Position numbers and translations under genes: made by a program. Shown piece by piece: positions 32,456 to 41,645 of a stretch of 64,000 bases of DNA (position 1 is its first letter; each line of letters begins with the position of its first letter). Where the stretch lies: positions 62,001 through 126,000 of the forward strand of contig NZ_JBBKTX010000016.1 of NCBI RefSeq assembly GCF_044962685.1, in the 5' to 3' direction. The notes under the pieces are model-generated. The model ran no database searches, was not told the origin of the DNA, and worked only from the letters and a program-made list of their open reading frames with translations. Origin of the DNA: Oceanobacter antarcticus (lineage in GTDB: Bacteria; Pseudomonadota; Gammaproteobacteria; Pseudomonadales; Oceanobacteraceae).

Positions 32456-35284
32456 TCAGTCCTGGTTGCTGTTGGTCATGGCGCTGCGCCAGTCGTAGTG
32501 GGTGGACCATTGTTGCAATTTTTCAGCAGTCGCAACCATACACCGTACCCGATCCGGCAAAGCTGCAAATTGCTTGCTCTTTAACGTTGTCTCCAACACT
32601 TCCAGATCATGTCTGAGGGCTGGAATACCACAGTAACGTGATGCACCGTGCAGACGATGTACCGCTGCTTGCAAGTCGACCAGATTTTCTTCTTCCCACA
32701 GCTCCCGGATACGATTCAGCTCCTTGGGTAATGAGGTTAACAACATATCCATCATGTCGCAGGCGAGTGCCGGTTTGCCACTGGCGCAGCGCAGCGCCAG
32801 CTCCAGCGAAAACAGTCCGGGTTGATCTTTCTGTTCATTCACTGGATCCATGCCATAGTCGGCTTCTGGCGTTTCCTGTATGGGTTCGGTTGGTGGCATA
32901 AAACCGGTCCAGCGGTAAATACACTGCGCCAGTTGGTCCATTGAGATAGGTTTGGTTTGATAGTCATTCATGCCTTCCTTGAGCAGCTGTTGTTTTTCAT
33001 CCGCCATGGCATGCGCGGTTAATGCGACTACCGGAATTCCTTGTTTGTTCGGTAACGTGCGAATCCGTTTGGTGGCTTCCAGTCCATTCATTCCCGGCAT
33101 CTGGATATCCATAAACACCAGATCGATATGTTGTTGCTGAATCATATTAATGGCTTCCTGACCGGATGATGCACCATAGGTCGGCAGACCGAGGTCGCGC
33201 AACAGGGTAACGACCAGGCGCAGATTGGCGTCATTATCATCAACAGCGAGAATATGGGGTGGAAGGCCGGGTGTCTGATGCAATTGCCGCAGCAGGGCAG
33301 GTGGTTCGTCATCAACTGATTCGCCGTTCAGGAGGTCTGACAACAGTGCATGCAGTTTGCGGCTGCTGAATGGTCGGGTCATACAGGCAAAAGCGCCGTA
33401 GTGACGCAGCTGATCCAGGTGGTCGTGACTGAGGCTGTCTACCAAGGTAATAATTGGCACGCCGTAAGGAACCAGTTGTCGGGAAATTTGCTGGCACAAG
33501 GAGCTGCCAAGGTAATCACTTTCGACGGTGATAATGACCGCGTTCGGTCTGTCAGTCGTGCTTAGCAACAACTGCTCCAGCTCCTTGATTGAAACACAAT
33601 CTGTGCTGACCAGTTGCCATTCTGCCAACAGTGTACACAGATTGTGTTTGCTGTCCGGGTGTCCGTCGAGTATCGCAATGTGGCCTGGTTGCAGGCTTGC
33701 CAGTGCGGCCGGAGGGTTGTTATCCAGATCGGTGCTGAAGTGAAAACTGAACACCGAACCTTCACCCGGGTGGCTCTCGACGCGAATATCACCGTGCATT
33801 GCTTGCACCAGGGCCCGTGAGATAATCAGACCAAGGCCGGTGCCACCAAACTGCCGGGCAGTGCTGGCATCGGCCTGACTAAAGGCATTAAACAGCCGCT
33901 TTTGCTGTTCCAGAGACAGCCCGATCCCGGTATCCCGAACGTCAACATTGATGCTGGCCTGGTTGCTACGGACATTGATCAGACTGATATAAACAGCCAC
34001 TGAGCCTGATTCAGTGAATTTGATCGCGTTACCAACCAGATTGGTCAGCACCTGTTTAAGGCGCAGTTCATCACCCTGCAACTGACAGGGAACGTCGGTA
34101 TCGATTTTTAGAGACAGTGCCAGTTGCTTGTTAATGGCATCCGGTGTTAACGCAATTAACACATCTTCCGCAACGTCCCGGAGGTTGACGGCACTGTGGT
34201 CAATAATCAGTTTGCCGGCTTCCAGTTTGGACAGATCGAGAATGTCGTTAATGATGCGCATCAGGTCATCGGACGACTTGCGCATGGTGTCGATATAATC
34301 GCTTTGCCGTTCACTGAGGCGAGTACGTTCCATTAACTGCACATAGCCTTTGATACCGGTTAGCGGCGTCCGCAGTTCGTGACTGACGTTGGCAAGGAAC
34401 TCGGATTTGAGGCGACTGGCTTCCTGGGCTTCGCGTTGGTCGAGCAGCAACTGGCGGTTACGGATTTCCAGATCATCCATGGTTTCCTGCATGTCGCGGG
34501 TGGCTTCCTCGATGCTGCGCTGCTGTTCAACACTGGTTTGTTGCAGTCCGGCTGCCAGGCTGTTGATTCCGCTGGCCATTTCGCTCAATTCGCCACCGCC
34601 TTCGACACGAACCCGGGCTTCGTATTTGCCATCTTCCAGTGCATGAATGGCTTGCAGAATACTGATGGTTGGCCGGGAGATCTGGCGGCTGATACGTACC
34701 GCGAGGAAAAAGCAGCTGATCAGCGTTACCAAGATCATGGTCAGCGACGAAGCGGCATGCTGATAGCGAGCCAGGCGGGTATTACTGACCGACAATTCCA
34801 GTTCGGCCCATCCCAGTAACTTGGGTTCAGCGGCTTGTTCCGCAAAAAACTGGGTGGATAGCTGGTCAGAAATGACCAGGTTTTGCGCCAGAACCGGTGT
34901 GCGCACCCGCACCGATTCACTGGTATGCATCAGGTGTAACTGGCCGCGCCTTAACGTTGAATCGGATAGTTGGTTGCTGATCATGCGTGGCCCGGCATGG
35001 GCCATCAGTTCCATATCCTGATTGTAGATACTGACTGAGCGAACGTCCGGTTCTTCCAACATGTTGTTGGCGATGTTCTGCAGAATGGCCACGTTGCCAA
35101 TGGTAACGCCGTATTCGCAGACCGGTGCCAGCTGTTTTGCCATGGCCAGGGCGCGCTGGTCGAGCAGATCGTTGAGGTCGCGAAAACGCTGGCTGATAAA
35201 ATAACTGCCAAGTACCAACGATACAATAAGACCTGGCAGCAGCCCCATTAACAATACGCGATGTTGAAGATTCCAGGTTTTCAT
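32456..35284 (-). CDS. gacS: Hybrid sensor histidine kinase GacS/BarA
   Basis: A 942-residue hybrid kinase. A transmembrane helix (about 8-28), a periplasmic sensor and a second helix (about 178-197) lead to HAMP, a histidine-kinase domain with His302 (V-S-H-E-L-R-T-P), an ATPase domain, a degenerate receiver-like segment (about 535-645), a full receiver with Asp726 (M-D-I-Q-M-P-G-M-N-G) and a C-terminal Hpt domain with His876. This is the BarA/GacS layout that phosphorylates GacA/UvrY and drives Csr/Rsm small RNAs. The start is placed 45 codons inside the open frame, where the first helix begins. Neighbouring cysM, rlmD and relA match the Pseudomonas gacS locus. Confidence 0.93.
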   Translation of the reverse strand: MKTWNLQHRVLLMGLLPGLIVSLVLGSYFISQRFRDLNDLLDQRALAMAKQLAPVCEYGVTIGNVAILQNIANNMLEEPDVRSVSIYNQDMELMAHAGPRMISNQLSDSTLRRGQLHLMHTSESVRVRTPVLAQNLVISDQLSTQFFAEQAAEPKLLGWAELELSVSNTRLARYQHAASSLTMILVTLISCFFLAVRISRQISRPTISILQAIHALEDGKYEARVRVEGGGELSEMASGINSLAAGLQQTSVEQQRSIEEATRDMQETMDDLEIRNRQLLLDQREAQEASRLKSEFLANVSHELRTPLTGIKGYVQLMERTRLSERQSDYIDTMRKSSDDLMRIINDILDLSKLEAGKLIIDHSAVNLRDVAEDVLIALTPDAINKQLALSLKIDTDVPCQLQGDELRLKQVLTNLVGNAIKFTESGSVAVYISLINVRSNQASINVDVRDTGIGLSLEQQKRLFNAFSQADASTARQFGGTGLGLIISRALVQAMHGDIRVESHPGEGSVFSFHFSTDLDNNPPAALASLQPGHIAILDGHPDSKHNLCTLLAEWQLVSTDCVSIKELEQLLLSTTDRPNAVIITVESDYLGSSLCQQISRQLVPYGVPIITLVDSLSHDHLDQLRHYGAFACMTRPFSSRKLHALLSDLLNGESVDDEPPALLRQLHQTPGLPPHILAVDDNDANLRLVVTLLRDLGLPTYGASSGQEAINMIQQQHIDLVFMDIQMPGMNGLEATKRIRTLPNKQGIPVVALTAHAMADEKQQLLKEGMNDYQTKPISMDQLAQCIYRWTGFMPPTEPIQETPEADYGMDPVNEQKDQPGLFSLELALRCASGKPALACDMMDMLLTSLPKELNRIRELWEEENLVDLQAAVHRLHGASRYCGIPALRHDLEVLETTLKSKQFAALPDRVRCMVATAEKLQQWSTHYDWRSAMTNSNQD

Positions 35285-35608
35285 GGTGCTCGCCAGGCAA
35301 CCTGCTTGCAGGTCGAAAATAGAAAACGAAGAGTACTGAGTAATAGCAGTACACGCAATCACTCGCCGGTTCTCCGGTAGACGCACGGAAAGTGTCCGGA
35401 AAGCGTTCGGGAATAGCAATTTCCCTGTGCTGGTGGCGCAAGCAAGGGCTCAGCCAGGGTCAGGGAAGGGATAAAAAAGGCGGCTTCAGGAGTGGTAAAA
35501 AGCTCTATGAAGCTATATAGAAATCAGTAATTGTTATTAACGAATGGTCGGATTAACACGTACTATGTGTCGTATTTGGTTATATAAAGAATAGGTAAGG
35601 TGACTATT
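35285..35608. other. Divergent intergenic region gacS-cysM
   Basis: About 320 bases without a gene, serving as the divergent promoter region. It contains short hairpins (GTACTG/CAGTAC and CCGG/CCGG) and the cysM promoter candidate listed separately; nothing else is recognisable. Confidence 0.5.
35537..35566 (+). promoter_or_regulatory. Candidate sigma-70 promoter for cysM
   Basis: TTAACG and TACTAT are 18 bases apart, four of six matches each to the -35 and -10 consensus, ending about 40 bases before the cysM start. Confidence 0.35.
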
Positions 35609-36529
35609 GTGACGACCTTGGCGACCCCTGACATTGATTATCCAACCATTGCTGACTGCGTCGGCCACACGCCGCTGGTGCGATTGCAGCGTATGGGTGC
35701 CAATACGGACGGCAACCAGATATTACTGAAGTTGGAAGGCAATAACCCGGCAGGATCGGTGAAAGACCGACCGGCACTGTCAATGATCCGCCTGGCCGAG
35801 CAGCAAGGTGAAATTCAGCCTGGAGATACGCTGATTGAAGCGACCAGCGGCAACACCGGGATTGCGTTGGCCATGGCCGCTGCGATGATGGGCTACCGCA
35901 TGATGCTGATTATGCCGGACAGCAGCACGATGGAGCGACGCTGGGCAATGCAAGCCTATGGCGCGGAGTTGATTCTGGTCAGCAACGGCATGGAAGGTGC
36001 CCGTGATCTGGCGTTGTCGATGCAATCCCAAGGTCAAGGCAAGGTACTGAACCAGTTCGGCAATATGGCCAACCCAGAGGCTCATTATGTCAGCACCGGC
36101 CCGGAAATTTGGCAACAAACCGCTGGGCGGATTACCCATTTCGTCAGTTCCATGGGAACCACCGGAACGATTATGGGCATCTCCCGTTATCTTAAAGAGC
36201 AGAATCCGGCGGTCTGCGTTGTCGGATTACAACCCTCGGACGGCGCATCGATTCCGGGCATTCGTCGTTGGCCGGAAGAATACCTGCCCACTATCTTTGA
36301 GCGTCAGCGCGTCGATCAGATACTCGACATCGGCCAACACGAAGCGGAAAGCACCATGCGCCAGCTGGCCCGTGAAGAAGGCATCTTTTGTGGTGTTTCA
36401 TCCGGTGGTGCGGTGTATGCGGCGTTGCAGCTGGCGTTGCAGCTGCAGAACGCCACGATTGTGGCTATTGTGTGTGATCGTGGCGACCGCTATTTATCCT
36501 CAGGTATTTTTGCTCCGGAGCAGGAATAA
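35609..36529 (+). CDS. cysM: Cysteine synthase CysM
   Basis: A 306-residue PLP enzyme making cysteine from O-acetylserine and sulfide or thiosulfate. The PLP lysine is Lys52 in N-P-A-G-S-V-K-D-R-P; S-G-N-T-G and G-T-T-G-T-I-M-G bind the cofactor and substrate. Two in-frame GTG codons nine bases apart could start it; the downstream one has AAGG at optimal spacing. The R-R-W-x-x-E-Y-L-P region groups it with CysM rather than CysK. Confidence 0.92.
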   Translation: MTTLATPDIDYPTIADCVGHTPLVRLQRMGANTDGNQILLKLEGNNPAGSVKDRPALSMIRLAEQQGEIQPGDTLIEATSGNTGIALAMAAAMMGYRMMLIMPDSSTMERRWAMQAYGAELILVSNGMEGARDLALSMQSQGQGKVLNQFGNMANPEAHYVSTGPEIWQQTAGRITHFVSSMGTTGTIMGISRYLKEQNPAVCVVGLQPSDGASIPGIRRWPEEYLPTIFERQRVDQILDIGQHEAESTMRQLAREEGIFCGVSSGGAVYAALQLALQLQNATIVAIVCDRGDRYLSSGIFAPEQE

Positions 36530-36659
36530 TCGCCGAACTCACCCGTTAATCTGATTGTGACCGGGCTTCAGGGTTGCAATCCCGCCGAGAGTACCAATAC
36601 TGTGCGCCGTTACTCGCCAGCGGAGATGTATCTAGCTGGCATTTGCTCAGGAGATATGG

Positions 36660-37976
36660 GTGGTCACGGCAAAAACCTTGCAACTGAATATTGATAATAT
36701 GACGTCGGATGGACAGGGAGTCGCTCGCCTTGGCCGTGATGTCTATTTTGTGCCCGGCGCTTTGCCCGGTGAGCAGGTCACTGTCCGCCTGGACGGCCGC
36801 CGCAAAAAAGTCTGGATGACTCGGCTGGTATCGATTGAGCAGCCGGCAGCAGACCGGGTGATACCGGATTGCCCTCACTATCAGCGTTGTGGCGGTTGTG
36901 ATTTACAGCATTTAGCGTATCCCGCCCAGGTTAACTTTAAACAACAGCGTGTCGAACGGGAGTTCAGTCGTCAGGGGCTGGTGGTGCTGGAATGGGCACC
37001 GCCGATAACCGCAGAACCTTGGGGCTATCGGCGTAAGGCGCGTTTGGGAGTGCGCTTCAGCAAAGACAAACAGCGTAATTTTCTCGGTTTTCGTGAAGCC
37101 GCTTCCGAGCATCTGACCAATATTGATCGCTGCCCAGTTTTGCCTGCGTTCCCGGCACTGGACTGGATGCGCTGGCGCGACGGTATTTCGACCCTGCAGG
37201 GACGTGATCGTATTACCCAGATTGAAGTAGTCGCGGCCGACAATGCGCTGGCGCTGGTGTTCCGTATTCTCAAACCGCTCTCGCTGGCGGATCAGCAATC
37301 ATTGTGCTCGCTGGCTGAATCTCTGAGTGCTGACGCGTCACTGCAGCTGTGGCTCAATCCGGGGCGTGACGAACCGTCGGTGTGCATTTTCCCGCAACAA
37401 CCGGTCGAGCTGGTTCATTTTGTGGATGAGCAGCCATTAAAAATGCAACTGAGTGACTTTTTCCAGGTCAATGGCCCGGTCAATCGCGCCATGGTGCAAC
37501 AGGCACTGGCGTGGTTGCAGCCGCAAAAAGAGGACGTGATCTGGGACCTGTTTGCCGGACATGGAAATTTCAGTATGCCACTGGCCCGACGTTGCCAGCA
37601 TGTCAGTGCGGTGGAGGTTCAGGCCGACATGGTCAGCAGTTTGCAGCGTCAGGCTGAATCTCTGGCGTTGTCCTTGCATGCGATTGAAGCAGATTTATCC
37701 AATTCAGGCGTGCTGGCTCACCTGCCGGCACCCGACAAGGTGTTGCTGGATCCGCCACGAGCAGGTGCGGCAGCCCTTATGCAGGAACTGAACGCCCGTA
37801 AGGTATCGCAGGTGCTTTATGTGTCTTGTGACGCAGCGACACTGGCGCGGGACTTGAGTACGCTGGCTGCGGCTGGCTACCAGATAGAAAAGGCAGGAAT
37901 TATGGATATGTTTCCCCAGACGCATCATGTTGAAACCATGGTGCTGCTCAGCTACCGGGACAAGTGCCGTGGTTAA
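36660..37976 (+). CDS. rlmD: 23S rRNA m5U1939 methyltransferase RlmD
   Basis: A 438-residue SAM enzyme with an N-terminal TRAM domain, four cysteines for a [4Fe-4S] cluster (Cys71, Cys77, Cys80 and one in D-R-C-P near residue 158) and a methyltransferase domain with D-P-P-R-A-G and Y-V-S-C-D (catalytic Cys near residue 395). GTG start with GGAG upstream. relA begins inside its end. It is an Fe-S client in a genome where the local Isc operon is reduced. Confidence 0.95.
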   Translation: MVTAKTLQLNIDNMTSDGQGVARLGRDVYFVPGALPGEQVTVRLDGRRKKVWMTRLVSIEQPAADRVIPDCPHYQRCGGCDLQHLAYPAQVNFKQQRVEREFSRQGLVVLEWAPPITAEPWGYRRKARLGVRFSKDKQRNFLGFREAASEHLTNIDRCPVLPAFPALDWMRWRDGISTLQGRDRITQIEVVAADNALALVFRILKPLSLADQQSLCSLAESLSADASLQLWLNPGRDEPSVCIFPQQPVELVHFVDEQPLKMQLSDFFQVNGPVNRAMVQQALAWLQPQKEDVIWDLFAGHGNFSMPLARRCQHVSAVEVQADMVSSLQRQAESLALSLHAIEADLSNSGVLAHLPAPDKVLLDPPRAGAAALMQELNARKVSQVLYVSCDAATLARDLSTLAAAGYQIEKAGIMDMFPQTHHVETMVLLSYRDKCRG

Positions 37977-40215
37977 GGTAAGAGATGATCTCCCCCTCTG
38001 GCACGACGGGTCACTGGATGCTGAACGCTGGTTAGAAAGTGTTACCCAGGGTTACGAGATTCGGGATCCTGAGGTTTTATTAAAAGCATTACAGCTGGCC
38101 AAACAGCTGTCCGATGAAGCCATTGCCAATCAGACCTACTGGTCGGTTGACAGTGTGCAGATGGGCATTGAAATGGCACAGCTGCTGATGGATCTGAGGC
38201 TGGATACCGAGTCGCTGGTGGCCGCCGTGCTTTACCGTGCCGTACGGGAAGGGCGGCTGTCGCTGGCACGGGTAGAGCGTGATTTTGGTGGTGCCGTTGC
38301 CAAATTGATCGAGGGTGTGCTACGCATGGCGGCCATCAGCGCGATTCAGAACTCGTCGGATGATGTCGTGCTGGGGCAGCGCGAAGCCCAGGTCGACAAC
38401 CTGCGTAAAATGCTGGTTGCTATGATTGATGACGTCCGAGTGGCGCTGATCAAGCTGGCCGAACGTACATCGGCCATTCGTGCTGTGAAGGACGCTCCGC
38501 CAGATCGCCGCAAAAAAGTGGCTGAAGAGGTGTTTAACATCTATGCGCCGTTGGCGCACCGTTTGGGGATTGGTCATCTCAAATGGGAATTGGAAGATCT
38601 GGCGTTTCGTTATTTGCAGCCCGACTCCTATAAACAGATTGCGCGCTTGCTGGATGAAAAACGGATTGCCCGCCAGGACTATGTGAATGGTGTGGTGCAG
38701 GCATTGCGGGAAGAACTGCTGAGTTATGGGATTCGTTGTGATGTGTATGGACGCGCCAAGCACATTTACAGTATCTGGCGCAAAATGAGTCGCAAAAACC
38801 TCGACTTCTCCCAGATATACGACATCCGTGCGGTCCGCATTCTGGTGCCCGAGCTGCGTGATTGTTACGCCGCGCTGGGAACCGTGCACACGCTCTGGCG
38901 CCATATTCCCAACGAGTTCGACGACTACATCGCCAATCCCAAGGAAAATGGTTACCGCTCCCTGCATACCGCCGTGATCGGCCCGGAAGGCAAGGTGCTT
39001 GAAGTGCAGATTCGTACCCATGCCATGCACGAAGACGCTGAGTTGGGTGTTTGTGCTCACTGGCTGTACAAGGGTACCGATACCAACGGCAAGGATCACG
39101 GCTACGAACAAAAAATTGCCTGGCTGCGACAAGTGCTGGAATGGCACGAAGAACTGGATGACCTGCCGGAACTGGCACGGGAATTACGCAGCGATATCAA
39201 TCCGGATCGTATCTACGTTTTTACCCCGGATGGTCATGTGGTGGACTTGCCGCCGAGTGCGACACCGGTGGATTTTGCCTACCGGGTACATACCGAAGTG
39301 GGCAACAAGTGTCGTGGTGCCAAGGTTAATGGCCGCATTGTGCCTTTGACCTACATTCTCAAAACCGGTGAACAGATTGAAATTCTGACCCATCCCAATG
39401 CCAACCCCAGTCGTGACTGGTTGTATCCAGAGTCCGGGTATATTCATACCAGCCGGGCCAGGGCCAAAGTCGCGCACTGGTTCAAGTTGCAGGCGCGGGA
39501 TCAGAACATCGATGAAGGACGCGCGCTGGTACTGCGTGAATTGGATCGTCTGGACCTGGCGCAGGAACCCCTGCACGATATTGCCCAGAATATGAACATG
39601 AAGTCGATCGATGACATGTTTGCTGCGGTCGGCGCTGGCGATATGCGTGTCGGCCAAATTGTCCATGCCGTACTGCGTCAGGCCGATGTCGGACAGCCCC
39701 AGCAAGAATTACCCTTGGCTCGCAAGGTGGCGGAGACAACCGTCAAGCCGGGCAAGGACGATATTTACATTGAAGGTGTGGGCAATCTGTTGACGCAAAT
39801 GGCGCAATGTTGTCAGCCGTTACCCGGCGACGATATTCGCGGCTATGTCACCATCGGTCGTGGTGTAACCGTGCATCGCAGCGATTGTGAGAATCTGCTG
39901 CACCTGGAGACGATTGAGCCAAGTCGTGTTCTGCAAGTCACCTGGGGCGTCAAGCCGACCCGTACCTACCCGGTCGAAATGTCGATTCTGGCGTATGACC
40001 GTACCGGCCTGTTACGTGACGTCAGTGCGGTACTGGCGAATGAGCGAGTTAATGTAATCGGCGTGAATACCCAGTCGAACCAAGGCGACCATACTGCCAG
40101 TATGCAGTTGACGGTAGAAGTCGAAAGCCTGGAAAACCTCGGCCGGTTGATGAAAAAAATCGAACAGCTGCCCAACATCATGTCGGCTCGTCGTATTCGC
40201 GGGGGCCAGTCCTGA
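37969..40215 (+). CDS. relA: (p)ppGpp synthetase RelA
   Basis: A 748-residue RelA. The N-terminal hydrolase-like domain lacks the HD dyad, so it is expected to be inactive. The synthetase domain (Y-D-I-R-A-V-R-I-L-V, Y-R-S-L-H-T, E-V-Q-I-R-T), TGS domain (V-F-T-P-D-G), a helical/zinc-finger region and a C-terminal ACT domain follow. It makes (p)ppGpp on ribosomes stalled by uncharged tRNA. The GTG start overlaps rlmD by eight bases; a longer open frame exists but alignment starts at V-K-V-R. One-base overlap with mazG. Confidence 0.95.
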   Translation: MVKVRDDLPLWHDGSLDAERWLESVTQGYEIRDPEVLLKALQLAKQLSDEAIANQTYWSVDSVQMGIEMAQLLMDLRLDTESLVAAVLYRAVREGRLSLARVERDFGGAVAKLIEGVLRMAAISAIQNSSDDVVLGQREAQVDNLRKMLVAMIDDVRVALIKLAERTSAIRAVKDAPPDRRKKVAEEVFNIYAPLAHRLGIGHLKWELEDLAFRYLQPDSYKQIARLLDEKRIARQDYVNGVVQALREELLSYGIRCDVYGRAKHIYSIWRKMSRKNLDFSQIYDIRAVRILVPELRDCYAALGTVHTLWRHIPNEFDDYIANPKENGYRSLHTAVIGPEGKVLEVQIRTHAMHEDAELGVCAHWLYKGTDTNGKDHGYEQKIAWLRQVLEWHEELDDLPELARELRSDINPDRIYVFTPDGHVVDLPPSATPVDFAYRVHTEVGNKCRGAKVNGRIVPLTYILKTGEQIEILTHPNANPSRDWLYPESGYIHTSRARAKVAHWFKLQARDQNIDEGRALVLRELDRLDLAQEPLHDIAQNMNMKSIDDMFAAVGAGDMRVGQIVHAVLRQADVGQPQQELPLARKVAETTVKPGKDDIYIEGVGNLLTQMAQCCQPLPGDDIRGYVTIGRGVTVHRSDCENLLHLETIEPSRVLQVTWGVKPTRTYPVEMSILAYDRTGLLRDVSAVLANERVNVIGVNTQSNQGDHTASMQLTVEVESLENLGRLMKKIEQLPNIMSARRIRGGQS

Positions 40216-41054
40216 TGTATCAACTGGACGATTTACTGACGCTGATGGCCCGGTTGCGCAACCCGAAAACGGGTTGCCCCTGGGATCTGCAGCAAGATTT
40301 CGCCAGCATCGTGCCCCATACGCTGGAGGAAGCCTACGAAGTCGCTGATGCCATCGAACGCCAAGACTGGCCTCATCTTGAAGAGGAGCTGGGCGACTTG
40401 CTGTTCCAGGTGATTTTTTATGGTCAATTGGGTGTCGAACAGCAGCATTTTACGGTGGCCAGTATTATCGACCGTTTGGTGACCAAGCTGATTCGTCGTC
40501 ACCCTCATGTGTTTCCGGCTGGCACGCTGGAGAGCGAACGTGATCCATCGATAACACCACAAGCAGCCGAGATCAACGCCAATTGGGAAGCCATCAAGGA
40601 AGCAGAGAATGCCGCCAAGCCGACGCCTCATCAGTCACGGTTGCTGGATTCTGTTCCAGCCACCATGCCAGGTTTGACTCGCGCCGTAAAATTGCAGAAA
40701 AAAGCCTCAACGGTCGGATTTGACTGGAATAATCCCCACGCGGTGGTCGACAAGATCCGTGAAGAGTTGGATGAAGTGCTTGTCGAGATGGATGCGAATG
40801 ACCATCAGCGGCTGGAGTCTGAAATTGGTGATCTGCTGTTTGCAGTGGCCAACCTTGCACGTCATTACCATATTGATCCCGAGGTGGCGGTACGTGGCAC
40901 CAACCAGCGTTTTAGTCAGCGCTTCGCTGTAGTCGAAGACCGTGCCCAGGCGGCGGGTGGCTGGCAGCAGGTAAGCCTCAGCGAGATGGAAATTTCCTGG
41001 CAAATCGCCAAACAAGTGGAAAAGCAGCAACAGGACAAAGGACGCCAAAATTAG
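40215..41054 (+). CDS. mazG: Nucleoside triphosphate pyrophosphohydrolase MazG
   Basis: A 279-residue tandem MazG protein. The first domain has E-E-A-Y-E-V-x-D-A-I-E and E-E-L-G-D-L-L-F-Q-V, the second E-E-L-D-E-V and E-S-E-I-G-D-L-L-F-A; these acidic clusters bind Mg. It hydrolyses NTPs to NMPs and dampens (p)ppGpp signalling in E. coli, which suits its place after relA (TGATG overlap). Confidence 0.95.
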   Translation: MYQLDDLLTLMARLRNPKTGCPWDLQQDFASIVPHTLEEAYEVADAIERQDWPHLEEELGDLLFQVIFYGQLGVEQQHFTVASIIDRLVTKLIRRHPHVFPAGTLESERDPSITPQAAEINANWEAIKEAENAAKPTPHQSRLLDSVPATMPGLTRAVKLQKKASTVGFDWNNPHAVVDKIREELDEVLVEMDANDHQRLESEIGDLLFAVANLARHYHIDPEVAVRGTNQRFSQRFAVVEDRAQAAGGWQQVSLSEMEISWQIAKQVEKQQQDKGRQN

Positions 41055-41153
41055 CAAGCGGACTGATCTGAACGATCCCTGGCTCTGGTGATCACAGATC
41101 GCCAGGGACAGGAACAGTGCCCGTGAGACCGTTAAGCGCTCTCTGGCGGCCTG

Positions 41154-41486
41154 TTAATGCTTGTCGGCCGTCACCTGTTCCAAGTGTTTGCGGGTCAACT
41201 CCAGAAATTCCGGGGTTGGACCTATATCCTCGTACACCGGAAACCCTTCTTCGTCGCGCGCGATCACCGTATCCCCTGCAACATAGGGGAAACCACTGGC
41301 GAGGTCGTTTAACGCCGCATGCACCAGATCGCGCAACAGTCGTTCCTGCGACAGACCAGGGAACATTTCCAGTAAGGCCTCTACACGAGCCGCATCCTTG
41401 ACGTTGAGTGAAATCGGATAGCTGCGGTCACAAACCGGATCGCCATATTCCTGTTCCCAATGGGCCATCAGAGCAGACGCTTTCAT
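41154..41486 (-). CDS. Small conserved protein (annotated elsewhere as pilin assembly/pilus tip component)
   Basis: A 110-residue soluble protein beginning K-A-S-A-L-M-A-H-W-E-Q-E and ending E-F-L-E-L-T-R-K-H-L-E-Q. It matches a small family common in Pseudomonas and allies that databases call pilin assembly or type 1 pili tip protein without experimental support that I know of. No signal peptide or catalytic motif is seen; a central helix pair (L-S-Q-E-R-L-L-R-D-L) is reminiscent of ribbon-helix-helix proteins. AGGAG lies at good spacing before the ATG. Divergent from ppc. Confidence 0.7.
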   Translation of the reverse strand: MKASALMAHWEQEYGDPVCDRSYPISLNVKDAARVEALLEMFPGLSQERLLRDLVHAALNDLASGFPYVAGDTVIARDEEGFPVYEDIGPTPEFLELTRKHLEQVTADKH

Positions 41487-41645
41487 ATTAATCTCCTTTC
41501 ACAATGTCCTTTTATTTTGGTATGAATTGCAGTGAAGGTTCAGAAAACTTACGGAAACAACGGGACAACCTGGGCAAAAAAAGACAACTGCCAGCTCTGT
41601 CACGTAACTATTTGACGTAAACCGATCATTCAGGAGGGCGAATCG